Source: Brevundimonas vesicularis NBRC 12165 (GTDB lineage: Bacteria > Pseudomonadota > Alphaproteobacteria > Caulobacterales > Caulobacteraceae). Taken from it: 64,000 nt of DNA. The notes under the pieces were generated by a model. That model was not told where the DNA came from. It did not search any database and saw nothing but the letters and a program-made list of their open reading frames with translations. Positions within the stretch are counted from its first letter, which is position 1. Each line of letters opens with the position of its first letter. Location of the stretch: positions 186,001 through 250,000 of the forward strand of contig NZ_BCWM01000001.1 of assembly GCF_001592205.1 (NCBI RefSeq), given 5' to 3'. Of this stretch, positions 1-7,960 are shown piece after piece. The translations under genes and the position numbers were made by a program.

Positions 1-383
1 GCGGGCATGACCTGCCGGGCGGGGGTTTCGCGGCGGGCGTGGCCCTGTCGATTGCCTTCATCCTGCAATATATGGCTTCGGGCGCTCGCTGGGTCGAAGA
101 GCGGCTGGCGATCCGGCCCATCTTCTGGATCGGCGCCGGCCTGGTGATCGCCGCCCTCAGCGGGCTCGGATCGTGGCTGTTCGGCTATCCCTTCCTGACG
201 TCCTGGTTCCAGTATGCCGATCTGCCGATCCTGGGCCGCGTGCCGTTGGCCAGCGCCGTGCTGTTCGACTTGGGCGTGGTCGTTCTGGTCGTGGGCGCCA
301 CGGTCCTGACCCTCGTCGCCCTGGCGCACCAGTCGCTGCGCAAGCCCAAGCAAAGAGACGCCGAAGAAGGAGAGCCGTCATGA
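1..383 (+). CDS. mrpA: Mrp antiporter subunit A/B, C-terminal part (5' end outside window)
   Basis: This is the last part of the large Mrp (Pha/Mnh) Na+(K+)/H+ antiporter subunit, an inner-membrane protein. The frame is open from the window edge and reads GHDLPGGGFAAGV, the conserved motif of the MnhB domain. In alphaproteobacteria this domain is usually fused to the end of subunit A (PhaAB). At least three hydrophobic segments follow, then a charged tail. The stop overlaps the start of mrpC by four bases (ATGA), so it leads the mrpCDEFG genes of one operon. I cannot see whether it is an A-B fusion or a separate MrpB, because the 5' part lies outside. Confidence 0.85.
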   Translation, partial: GHDLPGGGFAAGVALSIAFILQYMASGARWVEERLAIRPIFWIGAGLVIAALSGLGSWLFGYPFLTSWFQYADLPILGRVPLASAVLFDLGVVVLVVGATVLTLVALAHQSLRKPKQRDAEEGEPS

Positions 384-724
384 TGGAGCTGGTTCTCGCC
401 CTCGCCATCGGCGTGCTGTCGGCCTCTGGCGTCTGGCTGCTGCTGCGCCCGCGCACCTTCCAGGTGATCATGGGGCTGTCGCTGCTGTCCTATGCGGTCA
501 ATATCTTCATCTTCGCCATGGGACGGCTGAGGTCGGGCGCGCCGCCGGTGCTGGCGGGCGAGGTCTCCGACCCCTCGCGCTACACCGACCCGACGCCGCA
601 GGCGCTGGTCCTGACCGCGATCGTCATCAGCTTCGCCCTGACCGCGCTGTTCCTGGTTGTCATTCTGGCCGCGCGCGGCATCACCGGCAGCGACCATGTC
701 GATGGCAAGGAGCCGGACGCATGA
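380..724 (+). CDS. mrpC: Na+/H+ antiporter subunit C (MrpC/MnhC)
   Basis: A 114-residue inner-membrane subunit of the Mrp cation/proton antiporter, NuoK-like. Three transmembrane segments are visible (about residues 3-22, 28-48 and 73-97). The family signature is a short polar loop with PDPTPQALVLTAIVI-type sequence, here TDPTPQALVLTAIVIS. The start is set by the ATGA overlap with the preceding subunit, and the 3' end overlaps mrpD in the same way. Length is normal for MrpC. Translational coupling across all subunits suggests stoichiometric production of one membrane complex. Confidence 0.93.
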   Translation: MMELVLALAIGVLSASGVWLLLRPRTFQVIMGLSLLSYAVNIFIFAMGRLRSGAPPVLAGEVSDPSRYTDPTPQALVLTAIVISFALTALFLVVILAARGITGSDHVDGKEPDA

Positions 725-2316
725 TCGACTGGAACGCCCATCTGATCATCGGCCCCATCGTCCTGCCGATGATCATCGCCTCAGCCATGCTGCTGCTGGA
801 CGAGCGTCGCCGAACGCTGAAGGCGGCGCTCAGCTTGAGCGCTATGGCCGCCATTCTGATCATGGCCTTGGTTCTGCTGCACGAAAGCGCAAACGGCGCC
901 GTGGGCGGCGGCGATACTGCGCGGGTCTATCGCCTGGGATCGTGGGCTGCGCCCTACGGCATCGTCCTGGTGGCCGACCGGCTGTCGACGATGATGGTCG
1001 CGCTGACCAGCGTTTTGGGCGGATGCGCCCTGATCTTCGCCCTGGCGCGATGGGACCGGGCGGGGCCGCGCTTCCACGCCCTGTTCCTGCTTCTCATCAT
1101 GGGGGTGAACGGCGCCCTGCTGACCGGCGACCTGTTCAACCTGTTCGTCTTTTTCGAGATCATGCTGGCCGCCTCATACGGACTGGCCCTGCATGGGTCG
1201 GGCGAGGCGCGTGTGCGGGCAGGCGTGATCTATATCGCCGTGAATCTGACCGCGTCCTTGCTGTTCCTGATCGGCGTCAGCCTGATCTACGGGGTGATCG
1301 GCACGCTGAACATGGCGGATGTTGCAACGCGGGTTGCGACCATCTCAGTGGATGACCTGGGACTGTTTCATATCGGAGCGGCGGTGCTGGGTACGGCCTT
1401 TCTGATCAAGTGCGCCATGTGGCCCTTGGGGTTCTGGCTGACCCCGACCTATTCGGCTGCCAGCGCGCCGGCGGCGGCGGTCTTCGCCATCCTGTCCAAG
1501 GTCGGGGTCTACGTGGTCATCCGCCTCAGTCTGCTGCTGTTCGGCGCCGACGCGGGCGCCTCCGCCGGATTTGGCCTGACCTGGCTGTTTGTCGGCGGAA
1601 TGGCGACCATAGCGTTCGGCACGTTCGGCCTGATCGCCTCTCGCGATCTGTCGCGCGCCGCCGGGTTCGGTGTGATGATTTCCTCCGGCACCGTTCTGGC
1701 CAGCCTGGGCGTCGGCGATGCGGCGACCCTCAGCGGCGCGCTCTTTTACCTGATCGGCTCAACTCTGGCCTGCGCAGCCCTGTTTCTGCTGGCCGAGATT
1801 CTCCAGCGAGGGCGAGAATCCGATGTCGGAGAGGCGCGCGCTGTTTTCGATGACGAATATCGTGATCCGTTCGACGACGAAGAGCGCAACGAGCCGGGCC
1901 TGGTCATTCCGGCGGCCGTCGCCGCCCTGGGCGGCGCCTTTCTGATCTGCACCTTGATGGTCGCCGGCCTGCCGCCCTTGGCCGGCTTCGTTGGAAAACT
2001 GTCGATGATCAGCGCCCTGGTCGGCGTTGGCGATGCGGCGGCCTGGACGCTGGTCGCCGTGCTTTCCGTATCCAGTCTTGGCGCCTTGATCGGCCTGACG
2101 CGCCTGGGCGTCGGCGCGATCTGGACACGCGACGAAGATGCGCCGGCATTCGTGGTGGGTGCGGCCGAGCTGACGGCGGTCGCAGCCCTGCTTGGCGCCT
2201 GCGTGTTCCTGGCAATCTTCGCTGGCTCTGGCCTGATCTACACCGACCACACGGCGGCCTGGCTGGCTGACCCGCAAGGCTACATCCACGCGGTGTTGGG
2301 CGGGAGCGGGCGATGA
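721..2316 (+). CDS. mrpD: Na+/H+ antiporter subunit D (MrpD/MnhD)
   Basis: A 531-residue polytopic subunit related to the NuoL/M/N proton-pumping proteins of complex I. It shows a dozen or more hydrophobic segments and the motif LTGDLFNLFVFFEIML near residue 135, with the conserved membrane Glu typical of antiporter-like subunits. An acidic cytoplasmic stretch (about residues 378-392, rich in D and E) interrupts the C-terminal third; related alphaproteobacterial PhaD proteins have a similar charged loop. It is translationally coupled to mrpC and mrpE by ATGA overlaps. Confidence 0.95.
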   Translation: MIDWNAHLIIGPIVLPMIIASAMLLLDERRRTLKAALSLSAMAAILIMALVLLHESANGAVGGGDTARVYRLGSWAAPYGIVLVADRLSTMMVALTSVLGGCALIFALARWDRAGPRFHALFLLLIMGVNGALLTGDLFNLFVFFEIMLAASYGLALHGSGEARVRAGVIYIAVNLTASLLFLIGVSLIYGVIGTLNMADVATRVATISVDDLGLFHIGAAVLGTAFLIKCAMWPLGFWLTPTYSAASAPAAAVFAILSKVGVYVVIRLSLLLFGADAGASAGFGLTWLFVGGMATIAFGTFGLIASRDLSRAAGFGVMISSGTVLASLGVGDAATLSGALFYLIGSTLACAALFLLAEILQRGRESDVGEARAVFDDEYRDPFDDEERNEPGLVIPAAVAALGGAFLICTLMVAGLPPLAGFVGKLSMISALVGVGDAAAWTLVAVLSVSSLGALIGLTRLGVGAIWTRDEDAPAFVVGAAELTAVAALLGACVFLAIFAGSGLIYTDHTAAWLADPQGYIHAVLGGSGR

Positions 2317-2801
2317 GACGCATCCTCCCCTACCCCATCCTTTCACTCGGCCTGTTCGTCGCCTCGATCCTCCTCAGCGCCTCGGTCGCACCGCCGTCTC
2401 TGGCGCTCGCGGTGCTGCTGGCCCTTCTGGCGCCGATCATCATGTTGGCGCTGGGCGTGGATCGCGTGCGGGTAAAGGCGCCGATGGCCATAATGCGCCT
2501 CGCCATCGACGTCGTCGGCGACATCGTGCGCTCCAACTGGGCGGTGTCGCACATCATTCTGGGGCGGCGACGGCATGAGCGCACATCCGGCTTCATCCAT
2601 ATCCCGCTGGATCTGCGCGACCGATATGGCCTGGCGGTCCTGGCCATCATCATCACCTCGACGCCCGGCACCCTGTGGGTCGAGTATGAGTCCGCCACCG
2701 GCCGTCTGCTGCTGCACGTGCTGGATCTCGTGGATGAAGAGACCTGGGTGCGGCTGATCAAGGATCGCTACGAGCGCCGGCTGATGGAGATTTTCGAATG
2801 A
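2313..2801 (+). CDS. mrpE: Na+/H+ antiporter subunit E (MrpE/MnhE)
   Basis: A 162-residue MNHE-family subunit. Two closely spaced N-terminal hydrophobic segments (about residues 5-50) precede a soluble domain. That domain contains the family hallmark TSTPGTLWVEY (about residues 109-119) and ends in a VRLIKDRYERRLMEIF helix. The gene overlaps mrpD and mrpF by four bases. MrpE is needed for assembly or full activity of the Mrp complex in studied species; here the role is inferred from family and operon. Confidence 0.94.
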   Translation: MRRILPYPILSLGLFVASILLSASVAPPSLALAVLLALLAPIIMLALGVDRVRVKAPMAIMRLAIDVVGDIVRSNWAVSHIILGRRRHERTSGFIHIPLDLRDRYGLAVLAIIITSTPGTLWVEYESATGRLLLHVLDLVDEETWVRLIKDRYERRLMEIFE

Positions 2802-3079
2802 CGGCGGCGGTGCTGACCTGGGGTCTGGGTCTGGCCCAGCTGATGCTGATCTGCGCCATGGGCCTGGCGGCATGGCGGATCATTCACGGTCCGCGCGCCC
2901 AGGATCGCGTCCTGGGCATGGACACCCTTTATCTCAACGGCATGCTGCTGGTGGTGGTGTTCGGCATCCGCACCAACAGCCAGCTTTATTTCGAGGCCGC
3001 CCTGGTGATCGGCATGTTGGGCTTCGCCGCCACCGTGGCCCTGGCCAAGTTCCTGATGCGCGGCGAGGTGATTGAATGA
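2798..3079 (+). CDS. mrpF: Na+/H+ antiporter subunit F (MrpF/MnhF)
   Basis: A 93-residue small membrane subunit with three hydrophobic segments. The conserved MrpF core RIIHGPRAQDRVLGMDTL lies at about residues 27-44, equivalent to the RxxxGPxxxDRxxAxD signature. Length is normal. It is coupled by ATGA overlaps to mrpE and mrpG. It acts in the inner membrane as part of the Mrp complex exporting Na+ or K+ in exchange for protons, supporting pH and salt homeostasis. Confidence 0.94.
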   Translation: MTAAVLTWGLGLAQLMLICAMGLAAWRIIHGPRAQDRVLGMDTLYLNGMLLVVVFGIRTNSQLYFEAALVIGMLGFAATVALAKFLMRGEVIE

Positions 3080-3417
3080 CCCAAGCTGACGTTCCCGCAT
3101 GGGCCGCCATCATAGTCGTCGCCCTGGCCGTCATCGGCTCGGCCCTTTCGCTACTGGGCGCGGTTGGGCTGGTTCGGCTGAAGACCTTCTATGAGCGCGT
3201 CCATGCCCCGACGCTTGGGGCCACGCTAGGCATGGTCCTGGTCCTTTTGGCGTCAATCGTCTGGTTCACGACCGTGGAGCGGCGTTTCATGCCGCGCGAA
3301 ATCCTGATCGGCCTGTTCCTGACGGTCACGACGCCGGTCACCCTGATCCTGCTCGCCCGCGCCGCCCTGTTCCGTGATCGCACCGACAGGGTCAAAGACA
3401 CGCCGAGGAAGGGCTGA
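3076..3417 (+). CDS. mrpG: Na+/H+ antiporter subunit G (MrpG/MnhG)
   Basis: A 113-residue PhaG/MnhG subunit with three predicted transmembrane helices. The characteristic loop is GLVRLKTFYERVHAPTLGAT (about residues 34-53), followed by TTPVTLILLARAAL near the C-terminus. It is the last gene of the operon and overlaps mrpF by four bases. After the stop, the only strong hairpin has its T tract on the opposite strand, so termination of the mrp transcript is not obviously intrinsic. Confidence 0.94.
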   Translation: MTQADVPAWAAIIVVALAVIGSALSLLGAVGLVRLKTFYERVHAPTLGATLGMVLVLLASIVWFTTVERRFMPREILIGLFLTVTTPVTLILLARAALFRDRTDRVKDTPRKG

Positions 3418-3424
3418 TCGACCG

Positions 3425-3456
3425 GCAAAAAAGAAGCCCGGCGGGGGCGCCGGGCT
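3425..3456 (-). terminator. Rho-independent terminator for the minus-strand lipoprotein gene
   Basis: A perfect 9-bp stem AGCCCGGCG/CGCCGGGCT with a four-base loop (3435-3456). On the minus strand the stem is followed by TTCTTTTTT, giving a good intrinsic terminator about 80 bases past the stop of the lipoprotein gene at 3534-4256. On the plus strand there is no T tract, so it is probably not an efficient terminator for mrpG, although the stem could still stop plus-strand reading partly. Confidence 0.8.
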
Positions 3457-3533
3457 GCAAGCAGGTTCGGTGATGGTGTCCCTGAGGACGGCCCATTCCT
3501 TAACCGAAATGGTTTCCAGATCGTTAAGCGCCT

Positions 3534-4256
3534 TCAGTCCGGCAGCCAGGTCGTCTGACGTCCCGCTGGATCGACGGGCCATGTGATCCGCCAGCCCGCC
3601 CCCGCCCGCTCGACGACGAAGCCCGCAGTCGCCCCCGCGCCCGGATAGTCGAAGCGCTTTCCATTCACCGTGATCGTCGCCCCACCCGACTGTCCGATGA
3701 CTGCCCGCCAGCGGCCGCGTCCGATCGCCGTCGGCGCCATATCTGCACCGTTGATATTGACCGAGGGAGCCGCCCCATTCGTCCGGCCTGACGCCATTAG
3801 AGTCGCACCGTCCGAATCCACCGCATCCAGCCCCTCGCCGCCATCGAGCCGGACAGTCGGCTGGCCTGCTGCGATCAGGGCGACGGGACCGGCTCCGCCC
3901 TGGATCACCACCAGCGTCTCAGGCGAGACGGCGGCGTCCTCGCCCACCTGCACCTCGGGCGTAAAGCGCACATCGCCGCTCAAAGGCGGCAGTCGCAGTT
4001 CGAACCGCCCCGCGCCGTCCGCCGTCGTCGCCACGGCCGCAGTATCCGGCGCACGCAGCACGACGCGCGCATTGGGCCCCGCCCCGCCGCGCAGCACCAG
4101 AACGCCGCCGTCGCGCATCACGCCATCAATCTGGGGCGGGCGAACCCAGGGCGAGGCCTCGTCGGCCCCCGTCGGCCCCGCCACGCCGCCCTGCTGATCG
4201 GAACAGGCTGCGGCAGCCAGGACCGCGACACACGCGACCATCATCTGACGTTTCAT
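3534..4256 (-). CDS. Predicted lipoprotein, function unknown
   Basis: A 240-residue exported protein. The N-terminus has a short basic region, a hydrophobic stretch and the lipobox LAAAAC, so Cys18 should be lipidated after signal peptidase II cleavage. The mature part is Gly/Ala/Val-rich with repeating beta-like strands (VLVLRGGAGPNARVVLRA, then a second GGAGPVAL), reminiscent of carboxypeptidase-regulatory or Ig-like beta domains. I do not recognise a family with certainty. It stands alone between mrpG and a divergent LOG gene and has its own terminator downstream. Possibly a periplasmic or outer-membrane structural lipoprotein. Confidence 0.7.
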   Translation of the reverse strand: MKRQMMVACVAVLAAAACSDQQGGVAGPTGADEASPWVRPPQIDGVMRDGGVLVLRGGAGPNARVVLRAPDTAAVATTADGAGRFELRLPPLSGDVRFTPEVQVGEDAAVSPETLVVIQGGAGPVALIAAGQPTVRLDGGEGLDAVDSDGATLMASGRTNGAAPSVNINGADMAPTAIGRGRWRAVIGQSGGATITVNGKRFDYPGAGATAGFVVERAGAGWRITWPVDPAGRQTTWLPD

Positions 4257-4367
4257 CCTGCGCCTCTACAATATAGGACTGGCGACCCAGCGGCTCGAGC
4301 CTGTGTTAGCTTGAGCGCCGTCGGTTTGGCCATGGCCAGGCCGCCTATTCGTTTTCTTCGAGGCTCC

Positions 4368-4973
4368 ATGTCCCTGCCCCCCGTTTCGTTCCTGCCGTTC
4401 GACGGCTCTTCCGTCTGCCTGTTCTGCGGCGCCTCCGAGACCGCCGATCCCACCTATACCGAAGCCGCCTACGCCTTCGGCAAGGTGGCGGCCGAGGCGG
4501 GCTGGCGGCTGGTCTATGGTGGCGGCGGCGTGGGCCTGATGGGGGCCTCGGCGCGTGGCGCGCATGAGGCGGGCGGCCGGGTCGTCGGCATCATGCCGGC
4601 TTTCCTGCGCAGCCGCGAACGCCTGTTCGACGACGTCGAGACTGTCGTCGTCACTTCGATGCATGAGCGCAAACAACTGATGTACGACCAGTCCGACGCC
4701 TTCGTGGTCGCGCCCGGCGGCATCGGCACCCTAGAAGAGGTCGTGGAGCTGCTGTCCTGGAAGCGGCTGGACCTGCACCACAAGCCGGTCGTCTTCCTGA
4801 ACCTGAACGGCTTCTGGAATGGCTTCTTCGACCTGATGAAGCACAGCGTCGCAGAAGGAATGACGCCGCCGTCGTTCTTGGACGCTTGGACCGTCGCTGA
4901 AACCGTCGAAGAGGCGATGGCGCAGGTTCAGGCCGGCGGCGATGCGCCGCAATTGAAACATGATCATCGATAA
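4368..4973 (+). CDS. LOG-family (TIGR00730) nucleoside-monophosphate phosphoribohydrolase-like protein
   Basis: A 201-residue Rossmann-fold protein of the LOG/YgdH family, whose studied members release cytokinin or other bases from nucleoside 5'-monophosphates. It has the N-terminal VCLFCGAS strand-loop, the GGGGVGLMG glycine loop (about residues 51-59) and the family signature PGGIGTLEE that holds the catalytic Glu (about residues 117-125). I chose the ATG at 4368, where similarity begins; an in-frame ATG at 4311 would add 19 atypical residues. True substrate here is unknown. Confidence 0.88.
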   Translation: MSLPPVSFLPFDGSSVCLFCGASETADPTYTEAAYAFGKVAAEAGWRLVYGGGGVGLMGASARGAHEAGGRVVGIMPAFLRSRERLFDDVETVVVTSMHERKQLMYDQSDAFVVAPGGIGTLEEVVELLSWKRLDLHHKPVVFLNLNGFWNGFFDLMKHSVAEGMTPPSFLDAWTVAETVEEAMAQVQAGGDAPQLKHDHR

Positions 4974-5031
4974 GTGATCATCGCTCATAATCCGCTGCGC
5001 GCGTCTTGACAGTTTTTATCGAAAACTGACA
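4961..5031 (+). promoter_or_regulatory. Candidate promoter/operator with dyad upstream of small secreted protein
   Basis: A perfect -35-like TTGACA at 5006-5011 overlaps a 10-bp inverted repeat with one mismatch, TGACAGTTTT (5007-5016) and AAAACTGACA (5022-5031). Just upstream, TGATCATCG occurs twice in direct orientation (4961-4969 and 4975-4983). This AT-rich patch stands out in GC-rich DNA and lies 48-118 bases before the gene at 5079. A repressor binding the dyad would block RNA polymerase. No clear -10 element was recognised, so the promoter call is tentative. Confidence 0.45.
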
Positions 5032-5078
5032 TGGGAGCGCAGCGGCATGACGCCGTTCTTCATTTCGGAGAGTTTTCA

Positions 5079-5372
5079 ATGCGCGCTCTGCTGATCGCCG
5101 CCGCCCTGTTCGCCGCCGCCCCTGCGGTCGCCCAAGCCCCCGCCGCCACCAGCCTGACGCTGGCCGACGCCGCCAAGGCGCCCGCACGCGCCACCATCAT
5201 CGACGGCGCTCGTTGGTCCTGCGAAGGCGCGACCTGCACCGCCGCGGGCGGCACCGAACAGCCCGCGACGCGCGCTTGCCGTCGCGTGGTTCAGAAGTTC
5301 GGTCCCGTGACCGCCTTCTCCTACAAGGGCGTCGCCCTGAGCGCAGACGAACTGGCTGTCTGCAACGCCTAG
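5079..5372 (+). CDS. Small secreted Caulobacterales protein (CC_3452-like)
   Basis: A 97-residue exported protein. A signal peptide (MRALLIAAALFAAAPAVAQ) is followed by a mature domain of about 78 residues with four cysteines, including WSCEGATC and ACRRVV, suggesting disulfides in the periplasm. The ATG at 5079 has a CGGAG ribosome site 9 bases upstream and begins exactly at the signal peptide. It resembles small proteins common in Caulobacterales that I recall being labelled CC_3452 family; that name is from memory and unverified. Function is unknown. It lies convergent with gltX and behind a palindromic candidate promoter. Confidence 0.75.
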   Translation: MRALLIAAALFAAAPAVAQAPAATSLTLADAAKAPARATIIDGARWSCEGATCTAAGGTEQPATRACRRVVQKFGPVTAFSYKGVALSADELAVCNA

Positions 5373-5387
5373 AATGCCTAAGGCGGC

Positions 5388-6722
5388 TTAGGCCGCCTCA
5401 CCTCTCAGACGCCGCTGGATGGTTTCGCGACCGATCAGCGGCGCCATGGCCGCCATGTCCGGCCCATGCTGCTGCCCCGTCAGCGCCAGACGCAGCGGCA
5501 TGAATAGCGCCTTACCCTTCGCGCCCGTCTCGGCCTTGACGGCCGAGGTCCACGCCGACCAGGCGTTCTCGTCGATCACTTCCGGCAGCAGACGCAGCGC
5601 TGTTTCAATGAAGGTCGCATCTTCGATCACCGGTTGGATCGGACCACGGACGATCTGCGCCATGTCCGCGACGTCGGCGAACTTCGTCAGATTGCCCCGC
5701 ACCGTATTCCAGAAGGCTTCGCCCAGATCGGCGCCGAGAGCCTGAAGACGCGGCTGCGCCGTCGCATAATCCATGACGTGCAGCGCCTGGGCGTTCAGCC
5801 GGTCCAGATCCGCCGTATCGTAACGCGCCGGCGAACGGCCCATCTTGGAGAAGGCGAAGCTCTGTCCCAGAGCCTCAATCGAGGCGCCGACTTCCAGCGG
5901 ATCAGAGGTGCCTATCCGGCCAAGGTGGCTGGTGATCGCGATCGGCTCATAGCCCTGGTCGCGCATGTCGCTGATCGACAGCGATCCCAGACGCTTGGAC
6001 AGGGCCGCGCCGTCGGCGCCGACAAGCAGCGGCATGTGGGCGAAGCCCGGAACCGGCGCGCCCAGCGCCTCGAAGATTTCGATCTGCGCCCCGGTGTTGG
6101 TGACGTGATCCTCGCCCCGGATGATGTGCGTGATGGCCATGTCGATGTCATCGACCACCGACGGCAGTGTGTAGAGGAACAGACCGTCCTCGCGGATCAG
6201 CACCGGGTCCGACATCGAGGCGGTGTCCACCTCCGCATGACCGCGCGCTAAGTCTTCCCAGGCGACGCGCTTGCCATCCAGCTTGAAGCGCCAATGGGGG
6301 CGGCGCCCTTCGGCTTCGTAAGCGGCCTTCTGCTCTTCGGTCAGTTCCAACGCCGCGCGGTCATAGATCGGCGGCAGGCCGCGCGACAGTTGCACCTTGC
6401 GGCGACGGTCCAGCTCGTCGGCGGTCTCATAGGCGGGATATAGCCGCCCCGACGCCTTCAGCCTGGCGGCCGCTTCTTCGTAGCGATCGAACCGCTTGGA
6501 CTGGTTGTAACGCTCGTCCCACGGCATCCCCAGCCAAGTCAGGTCGTCTTCGATCCCCTGTTCAAACTCGGGCGTGGAGCGCGCCAAGTCGGTGTCGTCG
6601 ATGCGCAACACAAACGATCCGCCCTGCCCCTTGGCGAACATCCAGTTCACCAAGGCAGTTCGGACATTGCCGACATGCAGCTTACCCGTGGGCGACGGGG
6701 CGAAACGAACCTTGACGGACAT
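5388..6722 (-). CDS. gltX: Glutamyl-tRNA synthetase
   Basis: A 444-residue class I aminoacyl-tRNA synthetase charging tRNA-Glu (and, in alphaproteobacteria, sometimes tRNA-Gln for later amidation). The HIGH-type motif APSPTGKLHVGNVRTAL is at residues 8-24, and the KMSKS-type motif is ALSKRLG near residue 240. A discriminating second half matches the shorter of the two GluRS types usual in alphaproteobacteria. It is slightly shorter than the common 470 residues. The start ATG at 6722 begins the conserved VRFAPSPTG block. A 7-bp hairpin (5381-5398) spans its stop codon. Confidence 0.95.
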   Translation of the reverse strand: MSVKVRFAPSPTGKLHVGNVRTALVNWMFAKGQGGSFVLRIDDTDLARSTPEFEQGIEDDLTWLGMPWDERYNQSKRFDRYEEAAARLKASGRLYPAYETADELDRRRKVQLSRGLPPIYDRAALELTEEQKAAYEAEGRRPHWRFKLDGKRVAWEDLARGHAEVDTASMSDPVLIREDGLFLYTLPSVVDDIDMAITHIIRGEDHVTNTGAQIEIFEALGAPVPGFAHMPLLVGADGAALSKRLGSLSISDMRDQGYEPIAITSHLGRIGTSDPLEVGASIEALGQSFAFSKMGRSPARYDTADLDRLNAQALHVMDYATAQPRLQALGADLGEAFWNTVRGNLTKFADVADMAQIVRGPIQPVIEDATFIETALRLLPEVIDENAWSAWTSAVKAETGAKGKALFMPLRLALTGQQHGPDMAAMAPLIGRETIQRRLRGEAA

Positions 6723-6798
6723 GGATAGACGACCTCGAAAGCGAGGCGGCTAGGTCGCCCCGCAACCCGGCGAAGTCAAGGCGCGGAAGGCTTAAACC

Positions 6799-7224
6799 TC
6801 AGTCGTCGCGGTGAACGCGTTCGCGGCGTTCGTGGGCTTCGACCGACAGCGTTGCCGTCGGACGGGCTTCCAGACGACCCAGGCTGATGGGTTCGCCCGT
6901 ATCCTCGCAGTAGCCGTAGGAACCATCCTCGATCCGGCGCAGCGCGTCGTCGATCTTGGAGATCAACTTGCGTTGTCGGTCGCGGGTGCGCAACTCCAGC
7001 GCGCGATCGGATTCCGAAGACGCCCGGTCCACCAGATCGGGGTGGTTTTCGGTTTCGGCCTTCAGATTGACGACCGTGCCCTTGGACTCGCGAAGGATCT
7101 CATCCTTCCAGGCCAGCAGCTTCTTCTTGAAATAGGCTTGCTGCCGTTCGTTCATGAACGGCTCGCTGTCAGACGGCCGATACGGGCCGGTTTCGTCGGA
7201 CACAACGGACGCCAAGGCGCTCAT
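6799..7224 (-). CDS. dksA: DksA/TraR-family transcription factor with C-T-S-A finger
   Basis: A 141-residue RNA polymerase secondary-channel binder that modulates initiation, normally together with ppGpp. The coiled coil carries the tip motif DLVDRAS (D63, D66, A68, the DxxDxA pattern). The C-terminal finger reads YGYCEDTGEP...RPTATLSVEA: only the first zinc-finger Cys (106) remains, with Thr109, Ser127 and Ala130 at the other positions. This non-canonical finger is known from other alphaproteobacterial DksA proteins. I chose the start at 7224; an upstream in-frame ATG at 7296 would add 24 unlikely residues. In Caulobacter dksA likewise neighbours fliX and flgI. Confidence 0.92.
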   Translation of the reverse strand: MSALASVVSDETGPYRPSDSEPFMNERQQAYFKKKLLAWKDEILRESKGTVVNLKAETENHPDLVDRASSESDRALELRTRDRQRKLISKIDDALRRIEDGSYGYCEDTGEPISLGRLEARPTATLSVEAHERRERVHRDD

Positions 7225-7268
7225 CGATCTCACGCTCTCTAACACGCCCCCCTGTGGCGTAGATGGCC

Positions 7269-7296
7269 GTATAATCAGCCCGTCGAGTCGCGGCAA
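7269..7296 (-). promoter_or_regulatory. Candidate sigma-70 promoter of dksA
   Basis: Reading the minus strand, TTGCCG (7291-7296) and TTATAC (7269-7274) are separated by 16 bases, placing a start site about 35-40 bases before the dksA ATG at 7224. The match to housekeeping consensus is fair, not perfect. The 180-base gap between fliX and dksA holds no gene, consistent with an independent promoter. Confidence 0.4.
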
Positions 7297-7403
7297 CGCG
7301 GTTCTCGATTCCGTGATGAAAATAGGGCGACTAACCGCCGGACAGTGGCAAAAGTCACTCAGTGCCGAAGCTTAGCCGCCTGATGTCAGACGATTATTTC
7401 GTG

Positions 7404-7829
7404 TCAGGGGCGGTTGCGGCGCATTTCCGCCTTCGCTAGTTCGACTGAGGCGCGCAGGTCGATCTGATCCAGCAAGGCGCCCAGGTCCTTGTCGTCGTCG
7501 GCGGCGCGCTCCTCGCGCAGGCTCCGCGCCAGACGGTCCAGAGCCCCCTCGGCGGCGTCGCCGTTCAGCAGGGCCAGCTTGATTTCGTCAAGGCGATCCA
7601 GAAGACCGCTGCCGCGCCGGATCGCGCGACGTCGCTTTTCCAGCGGCCCCTCGACCCCTTGAAGGGCCATCAAGGCCGAGACGTCAGAAACCCCGCCCGT
7701 CGCTGCGCTGGCGGTCGTTGCAGCAGGCGCAGGGGTAGCCGCAGTCTGCCCTAGCGAGAAGCCGCTGGCGGATCGCGTAGGACGTGTGCTGGCAGGCGTG
7801 CTGACGCCGTTGGGGCCGACAACCTTCAT
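7404..7829 (-). CDS. fliX: Flagellar assembly trans-acting factor FliX
   Basis: A 141-residue cytoplasmic regulator specific to Caulobacterales-type flagella. FliX links completion of the class II basal body structure to activation of FlbD and hence sigma-54 class III/IV genes. The N-terminus MKVVGPNGV is typical, followed by a variable Ala/Thr/Pro-rich stretch (about residues 10-45) and a conserved helical C-terminal half with LLDRLDEIKLALLNG and a final LAKAEMRRN. It is divergent from flgI, exactly as in Caulobacter crescentus, and lies upstream of dksA on the same strand. Confidence 0.88.
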   Translation of the reverse strand: MKVVGPNGVSTPASTRPTRSASGFSLGQTAATPAPAATTASAATGGVSDVSALMALQGVEGPLEKRRRAIRRGSGLLDRLDEIKLALLNGDAAEGALDRLARSLREERAADDDKDLGALLDQIDLRASVELAKAEMRRNRP

Positions 7830-7883
7830 GTGCAGGTGCTCCGCGTCATGAAATCATGGATGACGGGCGGCGGTGACTGTTTG

Positions 7884-7908
7884 GTTAACGCCCCGGCAAA
7901 TCCTGCCG
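7884..7908. promoter_or_regulatory. Candidate FlbD (ftr-like) palindrome and CtrA half site
   Basis: The inverted repeat CGGCA-N5-TGCCG (7894-7908) lies 53 bases upstream of the sigma-54 core of flgI, at the kind of distance used by the Caulobacter enhancer-binding protein FlbD. It is immediately preceded by GTTAAC (7884-7889), a CtrA half-site-like palindrome that could serve the divergent fliX promoter. Both assignments rest on pattern and context only. Confidence 0.35.
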
Positions 7909-7960
7909 CTTCTCTGACCGTCAAAGGCCGACCGACATTGAATTCACGTCGTTAATTCTT

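Noticed and set aside
3418-3586. Possible small proteins in the gap between mrpG and the lipoprotein gene (one on each strand)
   Set aside because: Both frames run through the terminator hairpin or into neighbouring coding DNA; no ribosome site or homology, though one minus-strand stretch has fair protein-like composition.
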